64,000 bases of DNA. Origin: Pseudoalteromonas piscicida. Lineage in GTDB: Bacteria; Pseudomonadota; Gammaproteobacteria; Enterobacterales; Alteromonadaceae. The position numbers and the translations under genes are program-made. This document shows, piece after piece, positions 48,941-58,180 of this stretch (position 1 is the stretch's first letter; each line of letters opens with the position of its first letter). The notes under the pieces are model-generated. The model had not been told where the DNA came from, did not search any database, and worked only from the letters and a program-made list of their open reading frames with translations. Where the stretch lies: the NCBI RefSeq assembly GCF_002208135.1, contig NZ_CP021646.1:3288001-3352000 (forward strand). The letters are read 5' to 3'.

Positions 48941-48957
48941 CTCATAGCATCAAACTA

Positions 48958-50973
48958 TTACTTTAGCGAAGGCGAGGTAGTAAACGGTTTGACTCCTATC
49001 GCTTGGTAAATTTCGGCAGGCTTGAACGCTTGCTCACCTTTAATTACCAATGTTGCTTTTTGCAGTGCTGTAATATCCTGCAGTGGATCGCCATCGATCA
49101 ACACTAGATCTGCCACTTTACCCTTAGCAATCGAACCGGTTTGATGTGCGACGCCCATCAATTTGGCACTTTCTAGCGTTGCCATATTCAGCACATCAGC
49201 CGCAGGAATGCCCGCATCAACGTATAGCGCTAGCTCACGGATCAAGGTAAAGCCGGCAATATTATCCGTCCCAGGCACCATAGGAACACCAGCATCATAA
49301 AGCTTTTTAAGCATTTTTTGCATCGCTTCACCCGACTCTTGATAGCTCAGTTTAAACTGTTCATCAACATGCATCTCAGCCCCTTTTAAACCACGAGCGA
49401 ATGCAATTGGCATATGATCTGAAATAGCAGCAAATTCCGGATTGATCTTTTGATCTTCTGACATCAATAAGCTTCTGAAAGTAGAGACCGTAAGATCCAC
49501 AACAATGCGCTTATCGCTTAGCAGCTTAACGAAAGCATTCATCTCTGGGCTATCTAGTGATAAACCTGAGGCTTGCTCACCCATCAGTGAAAACCGTTTT
49601 TGTGTTCTGGTATCTACCTCTTCACCAGCAAGAAAATTCAGGAACAGCATATTAATATGCTGAATTTCATCATAACCATTTGCAATGGCTTGCTCTGCTG
49701 TCATAAACGCTGGTACGTGACCGCTAAGTCTCAATCCTCGGCTATGTGCACGTTCAGAAATAGGCTTTACCCAGTTCGGGGCGATAGAAGAATAGAGCTT
49801 CACTTGAACATAGCCATTATCGGCAAAGAAATCGACCGTCTCGAGCGCTTCTTCCAATGACTTTACACTTAAGCCAGCTGAGTTTTCGCTGTATTTATCC
49901 ATAAAGCCAGCACGATACACACGAGAACCCAGCACCTGATTGGTATTAAAGAGCGCTTCAATTTCCATAATATTGTCATGCTCGTTACCCATGTCTCTAA
50001 CACTGGTAATACCGTTTGCAATATTAAGAATACCGTTCTCTTTTGATAAATGACCGTGCATATCCCAAAGTCCCGGGATCAAGGTTTTCCCTTTCCCATC
50101 AAGGCTGACCACGCCTTTTTGCTTTTTAATATGTTTAGCTATTTCTACAATTTTGCCGTTTTTAATCAACACATCATGGTTTTTCAGCAGTCTTTTCTGC
50201 TCACCATCAAAGACAGCAACATTTTCAATAAGTAAAGCTGGGACATCGTGTGTCAACTTGTTGGCGAGGTTTTCTAAATGCTGCTGTTCGGCTTGTTTTT
50301 GGATAGCCTCAAGTTCTTCAAACTGTGCTTTTGTGTAGCCGTCGCGCAAAACATACATTGGCCCCCAACTTTGCGCGAAATAATTACCATCGTCGTCATA
50401 CCATGCAAAATTAGGAGTAAGGCTAAGACCACTCGTAACCAACAGATGAACGGTTTGTTCCCCCAACTTCATCGTCTTCATTTTTTCGATAAGCATTTTA
50501 CCTTGAGGGTAAACATCTAATTCGTATTTATTATTTTTTAGAACATAACGCATCGTCGCGTTATCTAATGCAAGGTGGTTATTCGACGGTACGTAGAAAT
50601 CGAGTGTCGCGTCAGCCTTAATGCCAGATTCATTGACGCTTTTCCACTGTGCGATGCCTCTGTTATAGCTAAACGTTTCGTCAATCGTGGAACCAAAAGC
50701 AGAACGCCCTTTAAGACTAAAATTGATAGGTAGTCCTTTTTCATTCAACTTTAAGGTTTCATCAATTAGGATCCGACGGTTGTTCCAGCCAAACTCAATT
50801 TTGGCTTTATAGTTTTGATCGTCGATTTTTTCTTGGGTTAGCGTGCCAGCTAAGCCCTTTTCTGAGTAAACATTATTGGTAATGGTGTCAGCAAATACCG
50901 CCCAACTTTGAGTAGTTAAAAGCGCCGCAACGATTGCCGACAAGGCACTTCGCTTTGTTATTATTTTTGTCAT
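48958..50973 (-). CDS. Secreted M38-type amidohydrolase
   Basis: 671 residues. The ATG at 50973 follows AAAGGAAC and opens a signal peptide (MTKIITKRSALSAIVAALLTTQSWAVFAD); an upstream start at 51006 has no ribosome site. About 230 N-terminal residues are of unrecognised type. The amidohydrolase domain follows with the complete metal ligand set: HxH in WDMHGHLS, a candidate Lys in VQVKLYSS, His in SGHVPAF, His in EIQHINM, and Asp in VPGTDN. The C-terminal strand region is GSIAKGKVADLVLIDGDPL. Such enzymes hydrolyse dipeptides, N-acyl amino acids or related amides; the substrate is unknown. It lies downstream of gamma-glutamyltransferase in the same direction (110 bp gap), and both are secreted peptide-related hydrolases. 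Confidence 0.88.
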   Translation of the reverse strand: MTKIITKRSALSAIVAALLTTQSWAVFADTITNNVYSEKGLAGTLTQEKIDDQNYKAKIEFGWNNRRILIDETLKLNEKGLPINFSLKGRSAFGSTIDETFSYNRGIAQWKSVNESGIKADATLDFYVPSNNHLALDNATMRYVLKNNKYELDVYPQGKMLIEKMKTMKLGEQTVHLLVTSGLSLTPNFAWYDDDGNYFAQSWGPMYVLRDGYTKAQFEELEAIQKQAEQQHLENLANKLTHDVPALLIENVAVFDGEQKRLLKNHDVLIKNGKIVEIAKHIKKQKGVVSLDGKGKTLIPGLWDMHGHLSKENGILNIANGITSVRDMGNEHDNIMEIEALFNTNQVLGSRVYRAGFMDKYSENSAGLSVKSLEEALETVDFFADNGYVQVKLYSSIAPNWVKPISERAHSRGLRLSGHVPAFMTAEQAIANGYDEIQHINMLFLNFLAGEEVDTRTQKRFSLMGEQASGLSLDSPEMNAFVKLLSDKRIVVDLTVSTFRSLLMSEDQKINPEFAAISDHMPIAFARGLKGAEMHVDEQFKLSYQESGEAMQKMLKKLYDAGVPMVPGTDNIAGFTLIRELALYVDAGIPAADVLNMATLESAKLMGVAHQTGSIAKGKVADLVLIDGDPLQDITALQKATLVIKGEQAFKPAEIYQAIGVKPFTTSPSLK

Positions 50974-51083
50974 GTGATTGTTCCTTTCATTTCCGTTTAA
51001 CAACAATGATATTACATCAAGATAACAAAAAGCGAAGTGCTTTAACTGTTACAATTCGTGTGGTTTCACCACCCTATTAGGCT

Positions 51084-52778
51084 TTAATAACCCGCAGCTT
51101 GACCATCTTTTCTTGTTTCAGATGCACCGTAGTAAACCCCAGTTTTATTATCTCGCATAATCGCTTGATAACCGCCATAAGGACCAACGGCTTCTTGTAA
51201 CTTGTGACCCTTTTTTATCAGCTCTCTACGAGTTTCCATCGAAAAGCCCGACTCGAGACTAACATACCCTCCATCCGTCATGATTTCACCGGTTGGTTGC
51301 GATGAACCACTATGCAAAATTCGAGGCGCATCGCCCGCTTCTTGTAGATTCATACCAAAGTCAATCATATTGATGAGGATCTGCGCATGCATTTGCGGTT
51401 GAGTCGCACCTCCCATCACGCCATAACTCATCCAAGGTTTCCCATCTTTTGTGACAAAGGCAGGAATAATGGTGTGAAATGGTCTTTTACCGGGCGCATA
51501 ACCGTTATAGTGGTTTTTATCTAACGCAAATAGCTCGCCTCTATTTTGCAAGACAAAGCCAAGTTTAGCTGGAGTCATGCCTGAGCCCATACCACGGAAA
51601 TTACTTTGGATTAGCGACACCATATTACCTTCCTTATCCGCAGCCGTGAGATAGATAGTATCCCCTTCTACAGGGCCCGCATGATCGCGTTTAGCTGCTT
51701 TATTTGGATCAATCAATGCACGTCTTTTATCGGCATACTCTTGAGAAATAAGCGTCGTGACTGGTATCTCATTGAAGTCTGGATCGGCGTAGTATTTTGC
51801 TCTATCCGCAAAGGCGAGCTTTTTTGCTTCAACAAAGGTGTGAATGTATTCTGGGCTGTCGAATCCCATAGCCTTGATATCATAGCCTTCTAGAATATTG
51901 AGAATTTGCTGGGCTGCAATGCCTTGACCATTGGGAGGTAATTCCCATAATGTATAACCACGATAATCAGCACTTACGGGTTCGACCCACTCACTGTGAT
52001 GCTCAGCCAAGTCTTGGTAACTCAAGTATCCACCATTGGCCTTCATATAACGGTCGATTTCTTTAGCAATTTCGCCTTTATAAAAAGCATCGCGGCCTTT
52101 CTCTGCAAGTAACTCATAGGTATTAGCGAGTGCCGGATTCTTAAATATTTCTCCCTTTTTAGGCATTTCACCTTCAGGCATGAATACTTCTTTAAATCCG
52201 GAATACTGCTCACGAGCCGACACCGAGCGCTGCATATAATAGGCAATCAACTCAGAAACTGGAAAGCCGCTTCTGGCGTAGTCGATACTAGGTTGAAGCA
52301 ACTCTTTCATTGGCAATTTGCCAAATTTGCTGTGTAGTTCAAACCAGCCATCGACCGCGCCAGGCACAGAAACGGGAAGTGGCCCATAACTTGGAATTTT
52401 ATCGCCTTGTTGCTGTAACTTTGCTAGCGAAAGGCTTTTTGGTGAGCGCCCTGATGCATTGAGACCAAACAGCTTTTGCTGCTTTGCGTCCCACACAATG
52501 GCAAATAAATCACCACCGATACCGCAACCTGTAGGCTCCACTAAGCCAAGCATAGCATTGGCCGCAATTGCAGCATCTATGGCGCTTCCACCTTGCTTCA
52601 ATACATCAAGCGCGACTTGTGTTGCCAGTGGTTGAGAAGTTGCCACCATGCCCTGAGTTGCAATAATCTCAGAGCGGCTAGCAAAGGCTTTTCCCGTGAT
52701 CCTGTCATAAGCGAGAGCTGCAGAGCTTACTGACGCACAAAGCATACTAACTAGCGTGCATTTAACTACCTTATTCAT
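51084..52778 (-). CDS. ggt: Gamma-glutamyltransferase
   Basis: Periplasmic or secreted Ntn-hydrolase that transfers or hydrolyses gamma-glutamyl groups such as from glutathione. The 564-residue precursor has a signal peptide (MNKVVKCTLVSMLCASVSSAALA). The opening GMVATSQPLATQVALDVLKQGGSAIDAAIAAN and LVEPTGCGIGGDLFAIVWD are standard. The autocatalytic Thr is in GDTIYLTAADKEGNMVSL (about residue 373), splitting large and small chains, and SNFRGMGSGM follows. The small subunit ends GQAAGY. Length is normal. A family-wide alternative is a cephalosporin acylase-like member. Confidence 0.92.
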   Translation of the reverse strand: MNKVVKCTLVSMLCASVSSAALAYDRITGKAFASRSEIIATQGMVATSQPLATQVALDVLKQGGSAIDAAIAANAMLGLVEPTGCGIGGDLFAIVWDAKQQKLFGLNASGRSPKSLSLAKLQQQGDKIPSYGPLPVSVPGAVDGWFELHSKFGKLPMKELLQPSIDYARSGFPVSELIAYYMQRSVSAREQYSGFKEVFMPEGEMPKKGEIFKNPALANTYELLAEKGRDAFYKGEIAKEIDRYMKANGGYLSYQDLAEHHSEWVEPVSADYRGYTLWELPPNGQGIAAQQILNILEGYDIKAMGFDSPEYIHTFVEAKKLAFADRAKYYADPDFNEIPVTTLISQEYADKRRALIDPNKAAKRDHAGPVEGDTIYLTAADKEGNMVSLIQSNFRGMGSGMTPAKLGFVLQNRGELFALDKNHYNGYAPGKRPFHTIIPAFVTKDGKPWMSYGVMGGATQPQMHAQILINMIDFGMNLQEAGDAPRILHSGSSQPTGEIMTDGGYVSLESGFSMETRRELIKKGHKLQEAVGPYGGYQAIMRDNKTGVYYGASETRKDGQAAGY

Positions 52779-53039
52779 TGATTTTCTCTTTTATTGTTTT
52801 CTTTTTAACCAATATAAAAAGCCAATCCTCTTACGGCAATCAATTTGCGGTCAAAGCGAAATAAAACGAGATTGGACCTAATGCGAAACTCAACACGCTA
52901 TCGCCATAGCACACGGTCTATCACATTAATATTTGCACAAATTTAATACAGGACTTTGCAGCTGGACTACACTAATGTTGAAGCGCTCTGCAGGAAAAAA
53001 ATAAACGCAACGGAATCGGGGTAATTGAATTGGTTGTTT

Positions 53040-55502
53040 ATGAGTAATAGAGTTATTTCTATAAATTTAAAACAAACATTGACTTGGGGCACGGTACTCT
53101 GTGGCTTGGTGATCTCATCTCTTATTATCTCCATTTCATATGTTAGCCAGCGAGACATGCTTCTCGATACCTATGAGACAAAACTAAGACAAAATTTATC
53201 CCATTTAGGTAGACATCTTTTTACTGAATTTTTGGAAGGCAACAATAATCAAATCAACCTGACACTCGAGGATTATTATTCCGACAGTAAATATAAAGCA
53301 CTATTCCTTATTCAAGGAGAAACGCTCGTCAACGAAACTCAACTCTCTGCAATTGGATTACAAGTATTTAATCAAGTTATCAGTCAGGAACGAGCCACAG
53401 CAACACTACGCACACTTGATCTCAAGGTGACGTTTGACCCTAATCAGCAGCACTTTCTCGCGGCAATTCCCATTTCCCCCACAGTTCCTGTCGTTGAGTC
53501 CGAGGATTTGATAAGGCTAATTGCTATCTATGACGTAAGCCCCGTTTTTCTCTCATTAAGGCAGCAACTGATAACCAAAGCGAGTATTTTAGCGGTGTTT
53601 TTATTACTCATCATTACCGCGCTACTAAGCTTTACCCATTACTTCATTCATAAACCAATTAAGAAGCTGATCCAAGTAGGCGATGAGTTATCCACGAAGT
53701 CTTTGAGCTGCAGAGCTGACATCGTAGGACACGGCGAGCTTGGAGTCCTCGCCAAGCAGTTCAATATCATGGCACAAACATTAGAGAAAAACTGGCAACA
53801 ACAATTAGAAAGCAACCAAGAGTTGCAACGCCGCCACGCACTTATTAATAGTGTTTTTGAGGCCTTGCCGGATATTTTCTTTATAATCAATACGGACGGT
53901 ACCATCTTAGAATGCCATACCGGAAAGTCAGACGACTTGTATATGTCGCCAGAGCAGTTTATTGATAAAAAAATGGCGGAGGTACTTCCCTCCCACGCAG
54001 CAAAACAATTTAGCCAAGCCATCAAGTCTGCCAATCAGCGCCATCAATTAACTCAAATAGAATATCCACTGACAATTGCTGATCAAGTGAAGCTATTCGA
54101 AGCCCGGTTATCCCCTATTCCAGCGACAGATCAACTGGTTATCGCAGTGCGTGATATCACAGAGAAAAAGCGTCAAGAGGAAGTCATCTTACATCACGCT
54201 TTTTATGACTCATTGACCGATTTACCAAATCGCTTTTTGGCGATGGAGCGGCTAACGCAGCAACTGTTCGATGCCGAACGCAACGATGAGCTTGCGGTGG
54301 TGTTTTTTATTGATTTAGATGATTTTAAAAGGATCAATGATTCACTCGGACACGAAACGGGTGATCAAATTCTCATCGCTTCAGGGGAAAGGCTCAAGCA
54401 ATCGCTACGTGAGCAAGATACCGTGTCACGCCTTAGTGGTGATGAGTTTATCGTGTTGATGGGAGGATTTAAACATACCTCAAACATTACGTCTGTTGCC
54501 GATATGCTCATCAAACTTTTTCATCACCCCATTATTATCAACAATAAGGATTTTAATATTTCAGTCAGTATAGGTGTTGCTATCTATCCTTTAGACGCAA
54601 ACTCCCCTCAAGAGCTACTTAGCTGCGCTGATACCGCAATGTACAATGCCAAAAATAACGGTCGCAACAATTACTGTCTATTTAATCAAAAGATGAGTCA
54701 GCAGTTATCACGGCGCATTGAAATTGAGGAAGCACTGCGCGTAGCACTGAGTGAGCATGAGTTTGAAGTGTTTTACCAACCCCAGTTTTATATTGAAGAC
54801 AGTAATGTATTTGGCGCGGAAGCTTTACTACGCTGGCACAGTAAAACATTGGGCAATGTCTCTCCTGCGGAGTTTATTCCTATTGCGGAACAAAGCGGTT
54901 TGATCATCGACATCGGATTGTTTGTGCTTTCTACAGCAATTAACCAAACACACCTATGGCAGCAACACTTAGATCCCGATATCCGCATCGCTATAAATTT
55001 ATCACCTAGGCAGTTTAAAGACCCAAGCCTATTGAAACAGATAGAGCTATTAGTAAAAGACATTCCGATTGCCAATCGCTCTATTGAGTTGGAGATCACA
55101 GAGGGTGTGCTGCTCTCTGGACAAACGCAGGTAAAGCAGACGCTAATTCAATTACATCAGTTAGGGTTTAAATTATCTTTAGATGATTTTGGTACGGGCT
55201 ATTCGTCACTGAATTATCTTCGTCATTATCCTTTTGATTTACTCAAAATAGACCAAAGTTTTATTAACGATATGCTCGCAACTCACGAGTCTAAAGCGTT
55301 AGTTAAAACCATTATTGCCATGGCGCATAATTTATCGATGAAAGTGGTCGCCGAAGGAGTAGAAACGTTGGAGCAATTGCGTTTATTGCAGCAGCTCGAT
55401 TGTGATTTTGGTCAAGGATACCTTATCAGCAAACCGCTTTCCGCGGCACAATTTGAAACTTTTTACCATACTAAGATCGAACCAGTTAAACGCTCTTCTT
55501 AG
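53040..55502 (+). CDS. Membrane c-di-GMP protein: HAMP-PAS-GGDEF-EAL
   Basis: About 820 residues. An N-terminal helix (VLCGLVISSLIISISYV), a periplasmic sensor region (about 35-180), a second helix (ILAVFLLLIITALLSFTHYFI) and a HAMP-like segment (HKPIKKLIQVGDELS) precede a PAS domain (ALINSVFEALPDIFFIINTDG). Then come a GGDEF domain (FYDSLTDLPNRFLAMERL; signature SGDEF) and an EAL domain (GAEALLRW; LDDFGTGYSSLNYL; KVVAEGVET). The cyclase signature is degenerate in its first residue while EAL motifs look complete, so net phosphodiesterase activity is plausible. The ATG at 53040 was chosen; an in-frame TTG at 53025 follows GGGG and could be used. It is divergent from ggt. Confidence 0.9.
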   Translation: MSNRVISINLKQTLTWGTVLCGLVISSLIISISYVSQRDMLLDTYETKLRQNLSHLGRHLFTEFLEGNNNQINLTLEDYYSDSKYKALFLIQGETLVNETQLSAIGLQVFNQVISQERATATLRTLDLKVTFDPNQQHFLAAIPISPTVPVVESEDLIRLIAIYDVSPVFLSLRQQLITKASILAVFLLLIITALLSFTHYFIHKPIKKLIQVGDELSTKSLSCRADIVGHGELGVLAKQFNIMAQTLEKNWQQQLESNQELQRRHALINSVFEALPDIFFIINTDGTILECHTGKSDDLYMSPEQFIDKKMAEVLPSHAAKQFSQAIKSANQRHQLTQIEYPLTIADQVKLFEARLSPIPATDQLVIAVRDITEKKRQEEVILHHAFYDSLTDLPNRFLAMERLTQQLFDAERNDELAVVFFIDLDDFKRINDSLGHETGDQILIASGERLKQSLREQDTVSRLSGDEFIVLMGGFKHTSNITSVADMLIKLFHHPIIINNKDFNISVSIGVAIYPLDANSPQELLSCADTAMYNAKNNGRNNYCLFNQKMSQQLSRRIEIEEALRVALSEHEFEVFYQPQFYIEDSNVFGAEALLRWHSKTLGNVSPAEFIPIAEQSGLIIDIGLFVLSTAINQTHLWQQHLDPDIRIAINLSPRQFKDPSLLKQIELLVKDIPIANRSIELEITEGVLLSGQTQVKQTLIQLHQLGFKLSLDDFGTGYSSLNYLRHYPFDLLKIDQSFINDMLATHESKALVKTIIAMAHNLSMKVVAEGVETLEQLRLLQQLDCDFGQGYLISKPLSAAQFETFYHTKIEPVKRSS

Positions 55503-55628
55503 CAAGAAAAACAAACTTTAAAAGCAACATTGCTCCCGAATATCAACTTGAGATAATAAATCTGGGTAAACACAAGACTAATAAAAATAATATGTTAGTA
55601 TTGCAAGGCAGTGTAAGGATTTTAAATC

Positions 55629-56063
55629 ATGAATATAGAGTTACTAGTTAGCAAAGCCAAGCAAGTATGTGACAACCGTGGTGCACGATTTACTCCTATT
55701 AGAGAAAAAGTATTTAGACTACTCGCCTCTAAACAAGGTGGCGTTGGCGCATACGACTTACTTGAAGAGCTCAAGTTGACGGAAGCGGCTGCAAAACCAG
55801 CTACCGTATATCGTGCCTTAGACTTTCTTTCTGAATTGGGTTTTATCCATAAAATAGAAAGTACTAATGCGTTTATGCTTTGCCACCACTTCGACCACAC
55901 ACATCCAGTGCAGTTACTGATCTGTGATAGTTGCGGTAACGTTCAAGAGTTACACTCAAACACGATTTCGCATGAACTGAACAGCCTAGCTGCCGAGACT
56001 GGATTTGTGGTTACAGAGCAAACCATTGAGGCTCATGGCCGTTGCGAAAAATGTAAAGATTAA
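55629..56063 (+). CDS. zur: Zinc uptake regulator Zur (Fur family)
   Basis: DNA-binding repressor of zinc uptake genes. The 144-residue protein resembles E. coli Zur closely in pattern: RFTPIREKVFRLLASKQGGVGAYDLLEEL, then AAKPATVYRALDFLSELGFIHKIESTNAFMLCHHFD, the latter characteristic of Zur rather than Fur. Structural zinc CxxC pairs are in ICDSCGN and GRCEKCKD. A GTAAGGAT ribosome site precedes the ATG. It stands ahead of cheX by 80 bp with an imperfect AGTGCAGTG/CACTACACT hairpin in between. Confidence 0.93.
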   Translation: MNIELLVSKAKQVCDNRGARFTPIREKVFRLLASKQGGVGAYDLLEELKLTEAAAKPATVYRALDFLSELGFIHKIESTNAFMLCHHFDHTHPVQLLICDSCGNVQELHSNTISHELNSLAAETGFVVTEQTIEAHGRCEKCKD

Positions 56064-56143
56064 GTGCAGTGAGCAAAAAAGCCCACTACACTTATCACTA
56101 AGAGCGACACTAATTTATTAAAAATGCGTAAGGGAAAGTCCAT

Positions 56144-56614
56144 ATGAATGTAGAGTTCATCAACCCCTTTTTATCATCTCTAATCAATGTATTGGCTACT
56201 ATGGCGCAAACAGAATTGACGCCGGGTAAGCCAAAAGTGAAGAAAGACGAAGTCGCACAAGGTGATGTATCGGGTCTGATTGGCATGGTTGGCCCACAGA
56301 CAAAAGGGTCGTTTTCGATCACCTTTGAAGAGAGCCTAGCGCTAACCATTATGGAGCGCATGCTTGGTGAACGCCCAGATTCCATTAATGAAGACGTCAC
56401 TGATATGGTTGGTGAAATCACCAACATGGTAACTGGCGGTGCTAAAAACCTGCTCGGCGAAAAAGGTTACGAGTTTGATATGGCAACACCGGTTGTCGTT
56501 TCAGGCCCTGGCCATACCATCACCCATAAATGTGATGGGCCTAAACTTATTATGCCATTCACCTCTCCTGACGGTAATGCCAATATCGAAGTCAGCTTCG
56601 ACAAACTCGCCTAA
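56144..56614 (+). CDS. cheX: CheX-type chemotaxis phosphatase
   Basis: CheX proteins dephosphorylate CheY-P. The 156-residue protein has the CheC/CheX phosphatase signature D-x3-E-x2-N (DMVGEITN, about residues 86-93), followed about 21 residues later by Pro in ATPVVV. It begins MNVEFINPFLSSLINVLATMAQ, typical of standalone CheX. It lies outside any visible chemotaxis operon, between zur and yjbQ. Confidence 0.88.
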   Translation: MNVEFINPFLSSLINVLATMAQTELTPGKPKVKKDEVAQGDVSGLIGMVGPQTKGSFSITFEESLALTIMERMLGERPDSINEDVTDMVGEITNMVTGGAKNLLGEKGYEFDMATPVVVSGPGHTITHKCDGPKLIMPFTSPDGNANIEVSFDKLA

Positions 56615-56635
56615 CAGGTAAAACACACGTTTTTT

Positions 56636-57067
56636 ATGAGTTGGACTCAAAAACATATTACCTTGAAGCCTCGAAAACGAGGCTTTCACTTGGTAGACGA
56701 CGAGATTATCGGGCAACTTCCTGAACTACTTGACTATCGTATCGGGCTGTTGCATTTGTTTATACAACACACGTCCGCCAGCTTAACGATTAACGAAAAT
56801 GCTGACCCAACGGTACGTATGGATATGGAAAGTCACTTTAATCACTTTGTACCAGAGAGACAAAGCTACTATCGCCACGACTATGAAGGCGATGACGATA
56901 TGCCTGCACATATCAAATCCAGCACCTTAGGATGTGAAGTAACCATTCCCATTTCTGAGGGCCGTTTACACTTAGGTACGTGGCAAGGGATTTATCTAGG
57001 AGAACATCGCGACCATGGCGGTGCAAGACGCGTTATCGCAACACTTCAAGGTGACAGAACAGGCTAG
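56636..57067 (+). CDS. yjbQ: YjbQ family protein (UPF0047)
   Basis: A 143-residue soluble protein of the UPF0047 family, reported to have weak thiamine-phosphate synthase activity; the physiological role is uncertain. Conserved motifs: [20 protein letters not shown] (metal-binding His region), [12 protein letters not shown], and the C-terminal [27 protein letters not shown]. It follows cheX by 21 bases and converges on alr, whose stop is 11 bases away. Confidence 0.92.
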   Translation: MSWTQKHITLKPRKRGFHLVDDEIIGQLPELLDYRIGLLHLFIQHTSASLTINENADPTVRMDMESHFNHFVPERQSYYRHDYEGDDDMPAHIKSSTLGCEVTIPISEGRLHLGTWQGIYLGEHRDHGGARRVIATLQGDRTG

Positions 57068-57078
57068 GCTCTCAGCGC

Positions 57079-58161
57079 TTAGCCTTCGATGTATTCGTAG
57101 CTTACTCTTGGTGTGACATTGCACAGCAGCTCATATGGAATAGTACCTGCACATTGCGCTATTTCTTCTACTGGTAGGTTTGGCCCCCACATTTCTACTT
57201 CGTCACCAACTTGAATACCATTGGGATTATCACCAATATTCACACTGATCATATCCATAGACACTGTGCCGACTATGCCGTAACGCTGGTTACCAATAAC
57301 CACGGGAGTGCCAATTTTAGCGTGCCTTGGATAACCATCTCCATAGCCAACGCCAATAACGGCAAGGTAGGTGTCTTGTTCACAGCGCCAACGCCCACCA
57401 TAACCCACTGCCTGATGTGCTCTCACACGCTTGATGGCAATAACTTTAGTTGTCAAGCGCATCACAGGCTTTAAACCATGTTGTTGGCCAACGCGCGCAA
57501 GCATAGGCGAAACACCGTATAGCATTAAGCCCGGACGGATCCAATCACCGTGAGATTGAGGCCAACCTATGATCCCCGCAGAGTTTGCCAAACACAATGG
57601 TGCGTGGCGTGGGCCAACTAAAGACTTAAATAGCACTTGTTGAACTTCGGTTTTGTTGTCTTTAATATCGTCGGCACAAGCAAAATGGGTCATTAAATGG
57701 ATTCTATCAGCAACATTTTTTGAGCGCTTAAGACGGGCATAAAATGCTTCGAACTCTTCAGGTTCAACGCCGAGACGATGCATACCGGTATCTACTTTTA
57801 GCCACACTGTGAGCGGTGCGTCTAAATTTGCACGCTCAATGGCTTCAAGCTGAGAAATGTCATGTACTATGGTTTGCAAATTATTGGCAAGTAGAATAGG
57901 TAAATCAGAGGGATGAAAAAAACCTTCCAACAGGACAATTGGTTTAGTGATGCCCCCAGTTCTAAGCGCAAGTGCTTCATCAACTCTCGCCACAGCGAAT
58001 GCGTCCGCATCTTGCAAATGTTGAGCTATTTTAACCAAACCATGGCCGTACGCGTTGGCTTTAAGTACCGCCATAATCTTACTTTTTGGCGCCAACTTTT
58101 GCGTTAGCTGTAAGTTTTCTCTCAGCGCGGTTAAATCTACTTCAGCACTCGCTAGTCGCAT
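57079..58161 (-). CDS. alr: Alanine racemase
   Basis: PLP enzyme converting L-Ala to D-Ala for peptidoglycan. The start at 58161 (MRLASAEVDLTALRENL) matches the family N-terminus and leaves the gene clear of dnaB; an in-frame start at 58212 would overlap dnaB. 360 residues, normal length. The PLP lysine is in VLKANAYGHGL. The second catalytic region is VIGVGYGDGYPRH, with IVGTVSMDMISVN near the end. Downstream of dnaB in the usual gammaproteobacterial order (19-base gap). Confidence 0.96.
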   Translation of the reverse strand: MRLASAEVDLTALRENLQLTQKLAPKSKIMAVLKANAYGHGLVKIAQHLQDADAFAVARVDEALALRTGGITKPIVLLEGFFHPSDLPILLANNLQTIVHDISQLEAIERANLDAPLTVWLKVDTGMHRLGVEPEEFEAFYARLKRSKNVADRIHLMTHFACADDIKDNKTEVQQVLFKSLVGPRHAPLCLANSAGIIGWPQSHGDWIRPGLMLYGVSPMLARVGQQHGLKPVMRLTTKVIAIKRVRAHQAVGYGGRWRCEQDTYLAVIGVGYGDGYPRHAKIGTPVVIGNQRYGIVGTVSMDMISVNIGDNPNGIQVGDEVEMWGPNLPVEEIAQCAGTIPYELLCNVTPRVSYEYIEG

Positions 58162-58180
58162 TTCACTACTCAATTGAAAG

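Larger units (their letters stand above)
48013..48957. other. 945-bp non-coding region upstream of the synthetase operon
   Basis: No convincing gene on either strand. It must hold the promoter of the synthetase operon (minus strand) and the 3' region of the amidohydrolase gene. Features seen: direct repeats at 48141-48169, a G/C-rich possibly structured block at about 48655-48730 containing CGAGATCGGAGTT and AACTCTCG, and the amidohydrolase terminator at 48901-48940. No regulator gene lies beside it. The long leader could allow post-transcriptional control. Confidence 0.6.
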
